Shown here in pieces: positions 1-12,319 of a stretch of 64,000 bases of DNA (the first letter of the stretch is position 1; each line of letters begins with the position of its first letter). A model generated the notes under the pieces. The model was not told the origin of the DNA, did not search any database, and saw nothing but the letters and a program-made list of their open reading frames with translations. Source of the stretch: Moniliophthora roreri. Taxonomy: Eukaryota > Basidiomycota > Agaricomycetes > Agaricales > Marasmiaceae. The position numbers were made by a program, and so were the translations under genes. The stretch is from positions 496,001 through 560,000 of the forward strand of contig LATX02000186.1 in NCBI GenBank assembly GCA_001466705.2, read 5' to 3'.

Positions 1-630
1 GATACTGCTCAAGGGTCTGGTTTGCCTGTTCGGTCTGTCTGTCGGCTTTGGGGTGATATCTGGAGATGAAGTGCAACTTTATATTGAAGGCCTGCCCTAG
101 ACTTCGGCTGAAGGAGGAGACAAATTCAGACCTGCAATTGAAGGTGACATAGTTCAGAACTCCATGTTTGGAAAAGACATGGATGACAAAAAGTCATGCA
201 AGCGTTTCAGAGGTGATTTTTTTTGGTAGGGAAACAAAAATGGCTTGTTTGGAGGTGCAATTGATGATGACTAGGATAGCTGTGTGACCATTGGAATCGG
301 AGAGTTGTTTGATAAAGTCCATGGAGATGGAGTCTCAAGGTCAGGTTGGAACAGGTAATGGCTTGAGTAACCTGTATGGCTGATGTCTTCGTGACTTGTT
401 CCTACTACAGTCAGTGCAGGAGCGAACATAATCCTTGACAAAATCTCGGATCCAGGGCCAGGTATACACATGCCTAATGACTGCAAGCATACGATTCTGA
501 CCAAAGTGTCCAGCAAGAATGTGATTATAGTGATGTCTGCAGACTCAAAGGCATAGGTCCTTGGCCAAGAGCACGAATATTCTATCATCTAGCCTAAGAA
601 GGCCAGAGTCGTTGATAGTCCATTGGTTGT
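1..630 (-). pseudogene. Integrase remnant of the gypsy element
   Basis: The conceptual minus-strand translation shows the N-terminal zinc-binding region (GHFGQNRMLAVIRHVYTW, then CTDC), the start of the catalytic core (DSISMDFIKQL, containing the first Asp of the DDE triad) and the end of the core (HPKADRQTEQANQTLEQY, keeping the Glu). Where relatives have SDRGSEFVS, this copy reads FNCRSEFVS, so the second catalytic Asp appears lost. In-frame stops and frame changes interrupt the region. It would normally insert the element cDNA into chromosomes; this copy should be inactive. The reading continues beyond the left window edge, so a C-terminal domain may lie outside. Confidence 0.85.
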
Positions 631-699
631 AACCCTTCTTCATGTGTTGCAATCCTGCAACTGCTTCTGGGTCATGGAGAAGAGAGGAGAGGATGTTGG

Positions 700-1705
700 A
701 ATGGAGTTTTTCGATGTCTATGAGGACACTTGCTCAGAGAACAGGTTCCTCTAAGTAGGTTGCCCAAAGTGAGGAGATAAGCTGTTCCTCAGTAAATATT
801 GGCTGAAAGTTCTGTGGATTGACTGACACATAGCCAGTATCCCCCTCTTTAGGGTAGACATCCCAATGTCTAGTTAGAGCATCAGGCTTAGCACTCAATC
901 TTTCCAGCTGAAAGTGGATTACCATATTGAAGGCTGACAAATACTCAGACCATTGTACCTGTCCTCTAGTGAGAATCTTGGTAGTGGAGAAGTACTCCAA
1001 GTTCTTGTGGTCGGTGACAACGTTAATGGGGTTCAGAGTGCCTTCAAGGTAGTGATGCCAAGTTTTAAACACTTTGAAGATAGCGAGTAACTCTTTGTCA
1101 TGTGTGTCGTAGTTGAGTTCAGCTCCCATAAGGGTTCAGGATAGGAAAGTGACTGGGTGAAGCTCGCCGTTAGAGAGGGTAATGGAAAGGATGGCGGCTA
1201 TAGCATAGTTGGATGTGTCGGTTTCAATTGTGATCAGCCAATCAGGCTCCCAGTGAGTCAATACTGGTGCTCAGGTGAAAGCCTTCTTGAGGTCAACAAA
1301 CACCTTCTGAGCTTCAGGCCCCCAGTTCCATTTGATGTCTTTTCGGGTGAGTCAGGTGAGAGGGATGGTGATGTCGGAGTAGCCATAGATGAAACGACAG
1401 TAGAAGTTGCAGAACCCAAGGAAGGATTGGTCATCTTTGATTTTACAGGGAGTGGGCCAGTCGGTGATAGCTCAGACCTTATCTTTAGCCATCTAGAAAC
1501 CGTCAGGCAAGAGTATGTAGCCAAGGAACTTGCACTCAGATATATGGAACTTGCACTTCTTGGGATTACAGAACAAGCTATGCTTCTTGAGTCATCGAAG
1601 GATCTCCTTGACATGCTTCTCATGGTCGTCCATGTTTTCAGAGTAGATGAGAATGTTGTCAAGGTAGACAACAACACAGACATCCAGCAAGTCAGCAAAA
1701 ATGGA
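700..1705 (-). pseudogene. Reverse transcriptase C-terminal half and RNase H remnant
   Basis: The minus strand holds the RT palm motif as [12 protein letters not shown]. The family has YLDD, so the second catalytic Asp is replaced by Asn. It is followed by a thumb/connection region and an RNase H stretch ([12 protein letters not shown], then [11 protein letters not shown]) and [14 protein letters not shown]. Several stops split the frame. The upstream part of RT, normally about 80 residues covering the first catalytic Asp, is missing at 1706-1801, where a MITE fragment sits. This copy is non-functional for two independent reasons, the active-site change and the deletion. A long plus-strand reading frame at 1157-1747 is only the antisense shadow of this region. 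Confidence 0.88.
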
Positions 1706-1801
1706 CACTATGTACAAGATGTTCTTTTAACATGGTTTTCTGATTGAGAAAACACTTAATCTTCTTGCAATGAAGATTTTTAAAAAAGCATTTATAAATT
1801 C
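1706..1801 (+). mobile_element. 5'-end fragment of the CACTA-type MITE family
   Basis: The sequence starts with CACTATGTACAAGATGTTC and tracks the first ~95 bp of the MITEs at 23282, 25329, 31684 and 33041, including the stretch around TTTTAACATGGTTTTCT. It then stops and gypsy RT sequence resumes. Only one terminal inverted repeat is present. The piece sits exactly where the RT gene has lost about 80 codons, so a MITE insertion followed by deletion or ectopic recombination is likely. Confidence 0.85.
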
Positions 1802-2110
1802 TAGACCCCAAAAGTCCACACACAGGCATAGAGCCCCAGACTTCTTCTTTACAAAGAGTACCGGTGCTTCAAAGAGAGAGCCAGAGGAGGTGATGAATCC
1901 ACTGCAAAGGTTGTCATCTAGGAATTCCCAGAGGGCCTTGAGCTCAGCTTCCAAGAGCAGGTAGACTCAGCCAAGAGGTAGTTGAGCACTATCCTCAAGC
2001 TCAATCTTTAGGTCGAACTCTTGGTGGGAAGCAAGTTTCCAAGACAGATCCTCATTGAAGACAGATGCAAACTTGTGATCAAGAGAAGGAATAGTGAAGA
2101 TGCTCAAAAA
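1802..2110 (-). pseudogene. Reverse transcriptase N-terminal remnant
   Basis: The minus-strand translation gives [18 protein letters not shown] and [19 protein letters not shown], the fingers region that starts Ty3/gypsy RTs. It is preceded by a short linker (FASVFNEDLSWKLASHQEF). A stop lies just before the ELKALWEF segment. The frame ends at the CACTA fragment. It belongs to the same polyprotein as the protease at about 4100-4500; the two are now separated by an unrelated 1.6-kb insert. Confidence 0.85.
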
Positions 2111-3700
2111 CCTATGCCTCTACTATGAAAACACGAGGCCTGTGGTGCCAAAATACTCTCAAAAAAGGTATATATATAAGTTCTTGATTCTCAGTTTTGT
2201 TTGTGAGTTGGTTCAGCATGGTTCAATGTTACTGCAATGTCAACAGTAATTCTCAATGTCCCGCTCAGTAGTTCAGAGATGATTGCCTTCAAAACAACTT
2301 CTCAGATTGAAAATGGGTGTTCATTTGTATAATATTTATTGGTTTTGTGGTTTTATTAATCACTTCAAAAGCAAATACTAGTATAGATTTCGACTAGAAA
2401 CTGCCCAAAGAATAAACTTCTTCTAAGTGAGAACAAAGGTACCTCTTGTACCTGAATATAGCCCTCTTAGCTATGTTCTGCAACAATTCTCAAGAGGACA
2501 AATCTTCTAGACACTGCTAGCCTGAAACCCTCTCTGATTCACATCGAAACACTAGACTATACTGATGCACATCAGCTACCCTCTTAGTAGACTGATACAA
2601 TGTTTCTCTTATTGGAAAACATGCCTCTTGTGTTAAAAACTAAGCTCTTCCTAGCTTTTATTTATATCTCTGGTTTGGGTTACAATCTCAGGTCTCAACT
2701 AGCCTGTGCCTCTTGCACAACTAAATAAGCTAGGGCCCAAAGTGGTTGAAAAATACTGATTGCCAGTAGCTCTTCTACCTGAACAACAACATCATACACT
2801 CTGGTAATCGGTGGGCAGTATCTCTCCTGCTTTCCACCTACAAAACATGTCCCCTTATATACTCTACAACATAAATAATCTAATATATCTGTCACAAATA
2901 CAAATAAAACTGAGTCGGGTGATAAATATTATATAAACTGAGCTGTGTTTGGAAATTTCTCTGTCACAGTGTCCAATTGTAGTCAGGCTTCATAGCCATA
3001 ATCTCTTTTATTCTTTTTCTTTAACAATTGTGCCATCTTCTGACACTAACCATTTGCAATTCTCTCTATCAAATGGCTTTCCTTCCGACTCCGTTTGAAA
3101 ATATTATACTTCCATGCTGCTCTGCATGGTTCCTTCCTTCTCCATCTTCTATCATCTGTTCTATGGATGCACAATGTGCTTCCTTTTTCGTGTCTAAAGC
3201 ATATGCATAGGCTTGGCCATGCTGCCTTCTCATCATACAGCTTTGTCTTCCATTCTTCTATGATACAGGTACACTTCTGGTAGCCAATCATCTATTTCAT
3301 TCTTCAATTTGACATTCAGTATCTCGAGTATCCCTCACCAATAATTTGTCATTCTCTGTTTCATATCTGTTTCTCGATAATATTCTCATATGTGTATCAT
3401 TGAAGGCTTTTATTCTTCCTTCAAGTTGAGTATAGATTGGAAATATTGTTGAAAGTGAAAATATTCCCTTTAGTATGCTTTCGATAGAGAAGTATTATGT
3501 GGTGTTATTCCCTACAGGTTTCAGGATGCTCCTCTGTGTTCAGATTCACTGTTTATTTTCATACTAGCAGTGGTCAGGTACCCTTGTATGGCCTACCATC
3601 AACCATTACTCTGCTAATATTTTATATCCTTCTCTACTACTCGCTTTGACTAGCTGCTCAGGGCTCACACTAGTTCTCAATTCCCTTATCTATGTCATTT
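2111..3700. other. AT-rich insert in the gypsy element, no gene recognised
   Basis: Retroelement coding sequence stops near 2110 and resumes near 3700, so about 1.6 kb appears inserted between the protease and reverse transcriptase parts. The insert is AT-rich. It has a TATATATATAAG tract near 2170 and no reading frame with recognisable motifs on either strand. I could not find clear terminal repeats or a target-site duplication. It could be a decayed LTR-type or non-autonomous element. Confidence 0.45.
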
Positions 3701-4560
<860 letters not shown>

Positions 4561-5302
4561 GTTCAACGCAACTCTGAACTGGTGTTGAGGGTCCAGAGCT
4601 GTGGACTAATTTTTTGAGTCAGCCAAGGCTGCCTCCTCAACATTGCTGGCGCGTCCAGAGGCTTTTCCTTTCACGTCACGGGCTTTCTTCTTCACACAGT
4701 CATTGATCTTGTGTTTGTTGCTGCAGAACATACAAAGGCCGTTATCCTGGTGGCATTTCCATTCCTCATCTATCAGCTTGCCATTCTTGAGCTTACCTTC
4801 AAGCCAAGAGGGTAAAGATTTGGATTGGTTGCTGGGTTTGGAGGAGAAGGAGAAAGAAGAATTGCTAGAGAGCTTGGACTTGCCTGAAACAGAACCAGAG
4901 CTTCTGGCCGAGGGCCATTTGCTATCCTTGGCCCCCAAGCTGGAACTAGTGCTAGGCTTTGAACCTAAAGACTGGGCAGTTCCCTGCATGCATCCTTTCT
5001 CAGCCTGACATGTCATCAAGCAATCAGGTGAGAGTTTGGAGCACATGGAAAGAGTCAGGTCAGCTGATGTGAGACATCTTGTCTTTGATGCGATCAGAAA
5101 GACCCCAGTAGTACTAGTATGAAAAGGTGTTTTTGCCCCAATCCAGCTCAACCATAGTGTCCTGGAACTTTAGGTTGTAGACACAGATGTGCTCACCATC
5201 ACACATCTGAAGGAGGTTAAGAGTATCCTCTGCTTTGGCCCAAGAGTTGCGAGGACTGAAGTTGACCCAGAGTTTGTTAACAAAGGCAGTATAGCTCTCC
5301 AT
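4561..5302 (-). pseudogene. Gag (capsid/nucleocapsid) remnant of the gypsy element
   Basis: The minus strand first encodes a capsid-like segment (FVNKLWVNFSPRNSWAKAED, then [19 protein letters not shown]). A stop within the ring-like [11 protein letters not shown] region separates it from a 181-codon frame. That frame is Ser/Lys-rich and ends in a CCHC zinc knuckle, [13 protein letters not shown], followed by a basic tail. This is the usual order of Ty3/gypsy Gag: capsid, low-complexity linker, knuckle. The right end merges into repeat R1 at about 5325 without a visible LTR. Confidence 0.87.
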
Positions 5303-5324
5303 CCAGAATGGCCTTGATCCCAGT

Positions 5325-6245
5325 AATATGTCTAACCTAGAAAAGACCCACTTTTATTCATTTTACACTACTTTTAAATTGGAACACTTTAATATGACAC
5401 CAGATAAGGGGTAATAAGGACTAGAGTGAGCCTACTCTGCTAGTCATTGCCTTAGAGAAGCTATGGTACCTTGGAAAGTACAAAGAGCTATATGATATGC
5501 TATACAGAGGTGTCGAAGCTGTACTTCCTGACTTATCTATGTATCAGATCTAAAATGGATCACTCCCAAAACCTGTAGGGAACCTAACTATAGCCTAATG
5601 AATGCATTGGCTAGTTAACCAAGCTCTCAAAGTGCTATCAAGGGGATTTTAATTTCTACTTTACCTTTCTATGATATCTGCAAAGTGCAATCTGCAGTCA
5701 AACAGTACAGAGGTACTTAGAGGAGATGTCAAAACAGAAAGATGACTTAGAATAGGAACAATCATAGAACGATCCTCCTCCAAAGTCAATATACGGATCA
5801 GAGTCAAAGCAGGTGATCTCTTAATAAAGAATTCACCAGTGGCTAAACAATATGCAATAACCTAACTAGATATAAGGTCATCTTGGAACAATGGAACTCA
5901 CTTCCAAAGGACATCCACTACCTACAGACAGATACCACAAGACATACAATGAATATCTAAACACATAAGAAGTTCTAAATAAGACTGAGTGTGCACTGTC
6001 AAAGGAGATAGGAACAGTAACAGCGTGTTCTGACCTTGGAAACTTTGGCATCTAGGCCTCTACCAATGTGAGGATACTGGAATGGGAAATGCTGTAAAGA
6101 GCCGGGACAGATACAGCCATCCACTCATAGATACCTGACTTAGAAAAAGAGAAAATACAAATTATAGAGCCCAGAACACCTGGAAACATAGATACCCATG
6201 TGGATATGGTTGGATACCCTAGTGGCCAGACTCTGTGACATCCAA
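5325..6245 (+). repeat. Repeat R1, copy a (3'-truncated at a gap)
   Basis: First copy of a dispersed repeat that begins TAATATGTCTAACC and runs parallel to copies at 6329, 6682, 11294 and (inverted) 14261. It ends at the N at 6246 and so lacks the right third seen in copies c and e. Conceptual translation gives one protein-like stretch (EKLWYLGKYKELYDMLYRG, then VEAVLPDLSMYQI) shared by all copies, but stops follow quickly. I do not recognise the family. Confidence 0.75.
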
Positions 6246-6246
6246 N
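6246..6246. other. Assembly gap mark (single N)
   Basis: A single N interrupts repeat R1 copy a. The sequence to its right (GAAAACATTGGCAGAT) does not continue the repeat, so this is probably a contig join. Confidence 0.8.
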
Positions 6247-6328
6247 GAAAACATTGGCAGATAAAGACGAATCCTTGTAAACTCAGACTTGTAACACATC
6301 CCAACATCAAGAAATACCCTGACCTGGT

Positions 6329-6680
6329 AATATGTCAAACCTAGAAAAGACCCACTTTTATTCATTTTACACTACTTTTGAATTGGAACACATTAATATG
6401 ACACCAGATAATGGGTAATAAGGACTAGAGTGAGCCCAGTCTGCTAGTCATTGCCTTAGAGAAGCTATAGTACCTTGGAAAGTATGAAGAGCTATATGAT
6501 ACACTATACAGAGGTGTTGAAGCTGTACTTCCTGACTTATCTATGTATCAGATCCAAAACAGATCACTCCTGAAACCTGTAGAGAACCTAACTATGGCCC
6601 AATGAATGCATTGGCTAGTTAACCAAGCTCTCAAAGTGCTATCAATGGGATTTTAATTTCTACTTTACCTTTCTATGATA
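6329..6680 (+). repeat. Repeat R1, copy b (left end only)
   Basis: Starts TAATATGTCAAACCTAG and is nearly identical to the left 350 bp of the other R1 copies. It stops at the N at 6681, after which another copy starts about 60 bp into the unit. Copies b and c may therefore be two pieces brought together by the assembler. Confidence 0.75.
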
Positions 6681-6681
6681 N
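6681..6681. other. Assembly gap mark (single N)
   Basis: A single N sits between R1 copies b and c. The right side starts TTGGAACACTTTAATATG, exactly as the right side of the N at 11293 does. Confidence 0.85.
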
Positions 6682-8380
6682 TTGGAACACTTTAATATGA
6701 CACCAGATAATGGGTAATAAGGACTAGAGTGAGCCCAGTCTGCTAGTCATTGCCTTAGAGAAGCTATAGTACCTTGGAAAGTACAAAGAGCTATATGATA
6801 CGCTATACAGAGGTGTTGAAGCTGTACTTCCTGACTTATCTATGTATCAGATCTAAAACGGATCACTCCTGAAACCTGTAGAGAACCTAACTATGGCCCA
6901 ATGAACACATTGGCTAGTTAACCAAGCTCTCAAAGTGCTATCAAGGGGATTTTAATTTCTACTTTACCTTTCTATAATATCTGCAAAGTGCAATCTGCAG
7001 TCAAACAGTACAGAGGTACTTAGAGGAGACGTCAAAACAGAAAGACGACTTGGAACAGAAACAATCATAGAACAATCCTCCTCTGAAGTCAATATACAGA
7101 TCAGAGTCAAAGCAGGCGATCTCTTAATAAAGAATTCACTGGTAGCTAAACAATATGCGATAACCTAACTAGGTATAAGGTCATCTTGGAACGATGGAAC
7201 TCACTTCTGAAGGACATCCACTACTTACAGACAGATACCATGAGACATAAAAAGAATATCTAAACACATAAGAAGTCCTAAATAAGACCGAGCATGCACT
7301 GTCAAAGGAGATAGGAATAGTAACAGTGTGTTCCGACCTTGGAAACTTTGGCATCTAGGCCTCTACCAATGTGAGGATACTGGAATGGGAAATGCTATAA
7401 AGAGACAGGACAGATACAGCCATCTGCTCGTAGATACTCAACTTAGAAAAAGAGAAAATACAAATTATAGAGCCTAGAATGCCTGGAAACATAGATATCC
7501 ATGCAGATATGGTCAGATACCCTAGTAGCCAGACTCTGTGACATCTGAATATTCCCTCTTTTAGTATCTCTGTCACTTATTTATCATTTCCTGAATTATC
7601 AGACATTATTTATTTTTCTGTAGATATATTCCTTGGACTGTATATAAGGACAGCTAGATATTTGTACATGCTCAAGTAACTCTTCCCCCTCTGATTGTGA
7701 ATACATGAAGAGTTTGTTTGGTGTATAAATTTGTATGCCATTCCAGTTTTGCTTCCTCACTTCAGGCCCTGGAGATTGGTCCTGAGTGACTTCAGAGAGA
7801 TAGACATCTGATAACGAACTTGTGTCGTAAGAGATAAGAGTAACATCTTGAGTGTGTTGTCATGCTTTTCTAAGAGAAACTTTACACCAAGGAGCCTTGG
7901 GCACTTGGAGTGTGGCCTGTATGTGTATCAGGTTGTGACACACTTAGAGTATTAGCAAGGGGTGTGCCTGTGCTGAACTCTTTGTAGAAATTGGTCTAGG
8001 ACCTTTTCCAGTACACTGTGTGCTGTAGTTATCTTGAAGAAGTCTTGAACTCCATAGGGTCAGACTATATTGGCTATTGAGTCTTTGTATGGGACTGTAG
8101 CTCTTGTGTTTTGTGCTTTGTGCACTGTGTTCTTGTGTGTGTGTTTGTGTGTTTGGATATAAACTCTTTTTCAAAACCCATATATACTCCTCTGGAGGTG
8201 AACACTTTGAAGTAGATTGCTTCCATAAGAGAGAGAATCAACCTAGCTAAGGGTTTTGTTGGCATTCTAAGTGTGGTAACTCTGATTATGTCGATCCACA
8301 CTTGCACAACAAACTGAGTTAGACTTTTTGGAGGTTATCTTTTGGGTAGCTTTCCACTAGTCTTATTCTTAGACAAATTA
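6682..8380 (+). repeat. Repeat R1, copy c (near full length)
   Basis: Lacks only the first ~60 bp and extends to the right end, GACAAATTA. The right half has a promoter-like ACTGTATATAAGGACAG at about 7640 and GT-rich tracts around 8110-8160. The termini of the full unit, TAATATGTC and GACAAATTA, are an imperfect 9-bp inverted repeat. No target-site duplication is evident and no conserved transposase is visible, so the class is undecided (LTR-like or non-autonomous DNA element). Confidence 0.75.
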
Positions 8381-8831
8381 TCAGTCCTCTGATTGACACT
8401 GTGTAGCCTTTCTTCAAGTCTGTTGAGATCACCTCATGAAGGGTATTATCTTTATTTTCCCCATTATCCTTGTTCAATGACTTGTCATAAATAAATCAAC
8501 CTAAATGAAATCATTGACTCCAGCCATTGCAATGGCATTAGGGCGACTAATACTTAGGGAATCATGACATGTCTATTCATAGACCTTCAAAACATGTGTT
8601 TCGAGAGACGCATGTTGAGGGAATCATGAAGCACTGCAGGGAAAGAATAGGTAGATGTTGCTCATATATGTAGGGGTCAAGGAAGACTCAAGTTCATTGT
8701 GGACCAGTGTAATCATGTTCTGCATATCAAGTCTTGACATCCCATGGATGAATACTGTAACTATCATCAAATTGTGTAAGCTATTGAGTGTATTAAGAGA
8801 ATCTGCAGGAACTTTTAAAGTGGGATGACTA
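8381..8831. other. No gene recognised
   Basis: Stretch between repeat R1 copy c and the 3' end of the LRR pseudogene. I see no conserved motif, repeat or RNA gene. Confidence 0.5.
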
Positions 8832-10130
8832 CTAGCAGTTTACGATATAATGCATCTGAACAAGCTTCAACAATTGCTCAGCCCTCTCTTTGAAACGAAA
8901 TTCATTATCTCGGTAGCAATCAATACCCTCTTGTTTCTGCAATCTCAGAGACAGTCCAGTCAAGGTAGTTATTCTTGCAGACCATGTAGCATTAGATGTG
9001 GTGCCCAAGTAATCATAAAGTAAAAAGGACTAACCTGAATCTTATCTAAAGTCAGATTTGGGAAATTTTCAAGCAATTTCCAAGGTATTGCTGACAATAA
9101 TGATGTTCTGGTATGATAGTGAGTTGGATAAGCCCAATATAAAACAAAGAAAAGATGTTTACCTTCAGAAATGAATCCGGCTTGTGAGACTCAACACAGA
9201 AAACACCATTCAAGGAGTGTCTGATAGCAGAAAGGGTTGCTGGTCAAAATGAACCAAAGTAAGAAAGATGCATCTTGAGTTCAGCAATTGGTGTCGCGTT
9301 AATTCATAAGGAGATCCCAGACAAAAAAAGTAAGAATCCAAATCCCCAATCTCCATCTATAGCCTCCTTGCACGTCTTGACATGCAGTGAGCATAGATTT
9401 GGCAATGCTTTCCCAGCATCAAGAATTGCACCAAGTGGTGGGTACAACTCATTTATATGGTGCTTAAAGAAGAGGACACTGAGATGCACAAGCTCAGAAA
9501 TGAGTTGCCACAATTCCATCAATTCAAAAAGATATAGTGTGAACTTGTCCCCAGAGCACCAAACTGGTACAGTGAGGTGACAAGGTGGAGTAAACATTCG
9601 ACAGTGACATTCATACAGTTTTCAATGGTTATCTCAAAGGAATATAGTTGGCACTGTGAACGCTTGATAAGATCCTTGATTAAAGTTGTATCCAAACGTA
9701 ACAATAGGCTGATTGGAATCTTCAGATTTTGTAGCTCAGGGAGAAAAAGTAGTATGCTGAGATGACGATAGCACATGTCACAATATTCGCTGTTAGAAGC
9801 TGGAATGCAAAGTCACCAGAGAATTTTGAGGTGAATAGAGTTCAATATTGATGTTCAGATCTAGTGCCTTCCCATCTGTGAAACCGTCATCATATAGAAC
9901 AACAAAAATCTCTAGACGAGAGCATTGGCAGAGGACTTCGACGATATAAGCACGAGTGAGTTTGTAGACCTCGAGATGTGTTATTTGATGCCAAGGAAAG
10001 GGAGGGATTTCGCCTATGTTGCAAAGCATTGACAGTTCCTGCAATACCAATGAATGAAGCTGGATGAGATGGGGGGGCTAGACATTGTGTCAACGTGATG
10101 TTTGATTCATTTCCAGCATGGTATCGCACA
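8832..10130 (-). pseudogene. F-box/LRR-type protein remnant
   Basis: Minus-strand frames between about 10130 and 8832 read like the leucine-rich repeat half of the very numerous mushroom F-box proteins. One segment is FPWHQITHLEVYKLTRAYI followed by LCQCSRLEIFVV. A second is LPELQNLKIPISLLLRL and LIKRSQCQLYSFEITIENC, and a third carries LYPPLGAILDAGKALPNL. A C-terminal segment (LQKQEGIDCYRDNEFRF) ends in TAG at about 8832. The pieces lie in different frames. Some shifts could be introns, but internal stops suggest decay. No F-box motif is seen upstream of 10130. If functional, such a protein would select substrates for an SCF ubiquitin ligase. Confidence 0.6.
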
Positions 10131-10589
10131 AAATGTCAAAAGGCACTGACGGGTTATGGGTGGCTAAAACGCCTGAAACCCACCAGTGCCTGGTAATAGG
10201 TAGACATATCCCTAATGAAACTCGACTTGATCAGTAATAGAGGCTGTAACAACCATGAGAATCGTACTGACCAGTTTTGTGTAGGATATAACCCCCTCGT
10301 GACCACCTCTTTACCTGCCATTACCAGTTAAGGGTGGTTGTGGGAGATATTTTGGGTTTTTAGTGCCGGAGCTGTTTTCAGGGGTTCACATGTGTTTACT
10401 GGGTTCAACACAAGTTACATGGGGTTCTGTGTAGGAATTTTGGGAGGAAACTGTTGTCATTAAGTATGACTAAGAAATGATGTTTGTCAATTGGCATTCT
10501 CATGTGAGTGAAGACCCCCACAATCATTTGTTTATTTTTTCAACAGTTTTCAAACTCTGTGGATTCTTTCTTTCCTTCATACCACCACC
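10131..10589. other. No gene recognised
   Basis: Sequence upstream of the LRR pseudogene. It includes short motifs such as ATAACCCCCTCGTGACC (about 10290) that resemble the GTTATAACCCC hairpin repeat at 20.25 kb. Nothing coding is supported. Confidence 0.45.
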
Positions 10590-10780
10590 ATCCTTCCTGT
10601 CCTTGCCATTGTCTACCCTCACAACTATAGATCTGCTGTTGCTGTTGCCTACTCTCATTGTCATCATCATCTACTCTCATTGCCATCATCATCTACCCTC
10701 ATCACCGTTGCCGTCTACCCTCATTGCTGTCGTTCCCTTGTTATCGCTGTCATCATTCCATTTACGTTGTCTACCCCTGT
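10590..10780 (+). repeat. Imperfect CATCATCTACCCTCAT minisatellite
   Basis: Degenerate tandem units built from CTACYCTCATTGYCATCATCAT-like words repeat at roughly 24-33 bp. The 102-codon reading frame over it (10477-10785) is only Leu/Ser/His/Pro low complexity and is not proposed as a gene. Confidence 0.7.
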
Positions 10781-10785
10781 TGTGA

Positions 10786-11292
10786 TCTAATGTGAGTATC
10801 AAACTCAATATGTCGTCATGTTGACTTTGTCACTAATCCTGAATCTTGATCCTTGGACAGGAATACTTTTCTGCATTCTTAGTATAAGGTCTGGTCATTA
10901 TTGGTGCATTGTTTCCAGTGATTGTCATACAAGCCCTTACTAACCACCAACATCTGGTTTCCTCAGTGTTGATCACCTTATTGAACTGTTGACTTCCAAA
11001 GACTCCCAAACATCCTGTGCTGAATCAATGACATAGTAAGCCTCATGTGTTCATATATGCGCATACAGATGCTGAAATACTTTGATACTTTGCTCTATTG
11101 AGTCCAGCTGTCCCGTACGCCCACAAGACTTTGTAAATGGTATGAGGTTATGTTTTCATTTATTATATTAGTATTGATACCATCCTTCTAGATCAGACCA
11201 TGGTTATGAAGTGGGAATCATGAAGTCTTTCAAGGCCCTGCTCAAAGACTTGCCAGCGGTTAGGGGTAAGCATCATATGTTGTCATTCATGT
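10786..11292. other. No gene recognised
   Basis: Non-coding-looking stretch before the contig join at 11293. No repeat or motif was identified. Confidence 0.5.
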
Positions 11293-11293
11293 N
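11293..11293. other. Assembly gap mark (single N)
   Basis: A single N. The sequence to its right begins with the same bases (TTGGAACACTTTAATATG) as after the N at 6681, so both contigs start at the same point of repeat R1. Confidence 0.85.
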
Positions 11294-12318
11294 TTGGAAC
11301 ACTTTAATATGACACCAGATAATGGGTAATAAGGACTAGAGTGAGCCCAGTCTGCTAGTCATTGCCTTAGAGAAGCTACAGTGTGTTGGAAAGTACAAAG
11401 AGCTATATGATATGCTATACAGAGGTGTCTAAGCTGTACATTCTGACTTATCTATGTATCAGATCTGAAGCAGATCACTCCTGAAACCTGTAGGGAACCT
11501 AACTATGGCCCAATGAATGCATTGGCTAGTTAACCAAGCTCTCAAAGTGCTATCAATGGGATTTTAATTTCTACTTTACCTTTCTATGATATCTGCAAAG
11601 TGCAATCTGCAGTCAAACAGTACAGAGGTACTTAGAGGAGACGTCAAAACAGAAAGACGACTTAGAACAGGAACGATCATAGAACAATCCTCCTCTGAAG
11701 TCAATATATGGATCAGAGTCAAAGCAGGCAATCTCTTAATAAAGAATTCACCAGCGGCTAAACAATATGCAATAACCTAACTAGGTATAAAGTCATCTTG
11801 GAATGATGGAACTCATTTCTGAAGGACATCCACTACTTACAGACAGATACCATGATACATATGAAGAATATCTAAATGCATAAGAAGTCCTAAATAAGAC
11901 TGAGCGTGCACTGTCAAAGGAGATAGGAACAGTAACAGTGTGTTCTGACCTTGGAAACTTTGGCATCTAGGCCTCTACTGATGTGAGGATACTGGAATGG
12001 GAAATGCTGTAAAGAGATGGGACAGATACAGCCATCTGCTTGTAGATACCCGACTTAGAAAAAGAGAAAATACAAATTATAGAGCCCAGAATGCCTGGAA
12101 ACATAGATACCTGCGTGGATATGGTCGGATACCCTAGTGGCCAGACTCCATGACATCCGAATATTCCCTCTTTTAGTATCTCCATCACTCATTTATCATT
12201 TCCTGAATTATTGGACATTATTTATATTTTTCTGTAGATATATTCCTTGGACTGTATATAAGGACAGCTAGATATTCATACATAGTCAAGTAACTCTGCC
12301 CCCTCTGATTGTGAATAC
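11294..12318 (+). repeat. Repeat R1, copy d (partial)
   Basis: Matches copy c from about 60 bp inside the left end to the GTGAATAC region right of the TATATAAGG motif, where the contig ends at the N at 12319. The short frame at 11586-11780 (RGDVKTERRLRTGTIIEQ) is shared with the inverted copy e, because the copies are similar in DNA. Confidence 0.78.
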
Positions 12319-12319
12319 N
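12319..12319. other. Assembly gap mark (single N)
   Basis: A single N terminates R1 copy d; unrelated sequence follows. Confidence 0.8.

Noticed and set aside
1157..1747. 196-codon plus-strand reading frame
   Set aside because: It is antisense to the reverse transcriptase of the gypsy element, whose motifs are on the minus strand.
10477..10785. 102-codon frame that could be a membrane protein
   Set aside because: Its Leu/Ser/His/Pro content is produced by the CATCAT/CTACCCTCAT minisatellite; no conserved motif.
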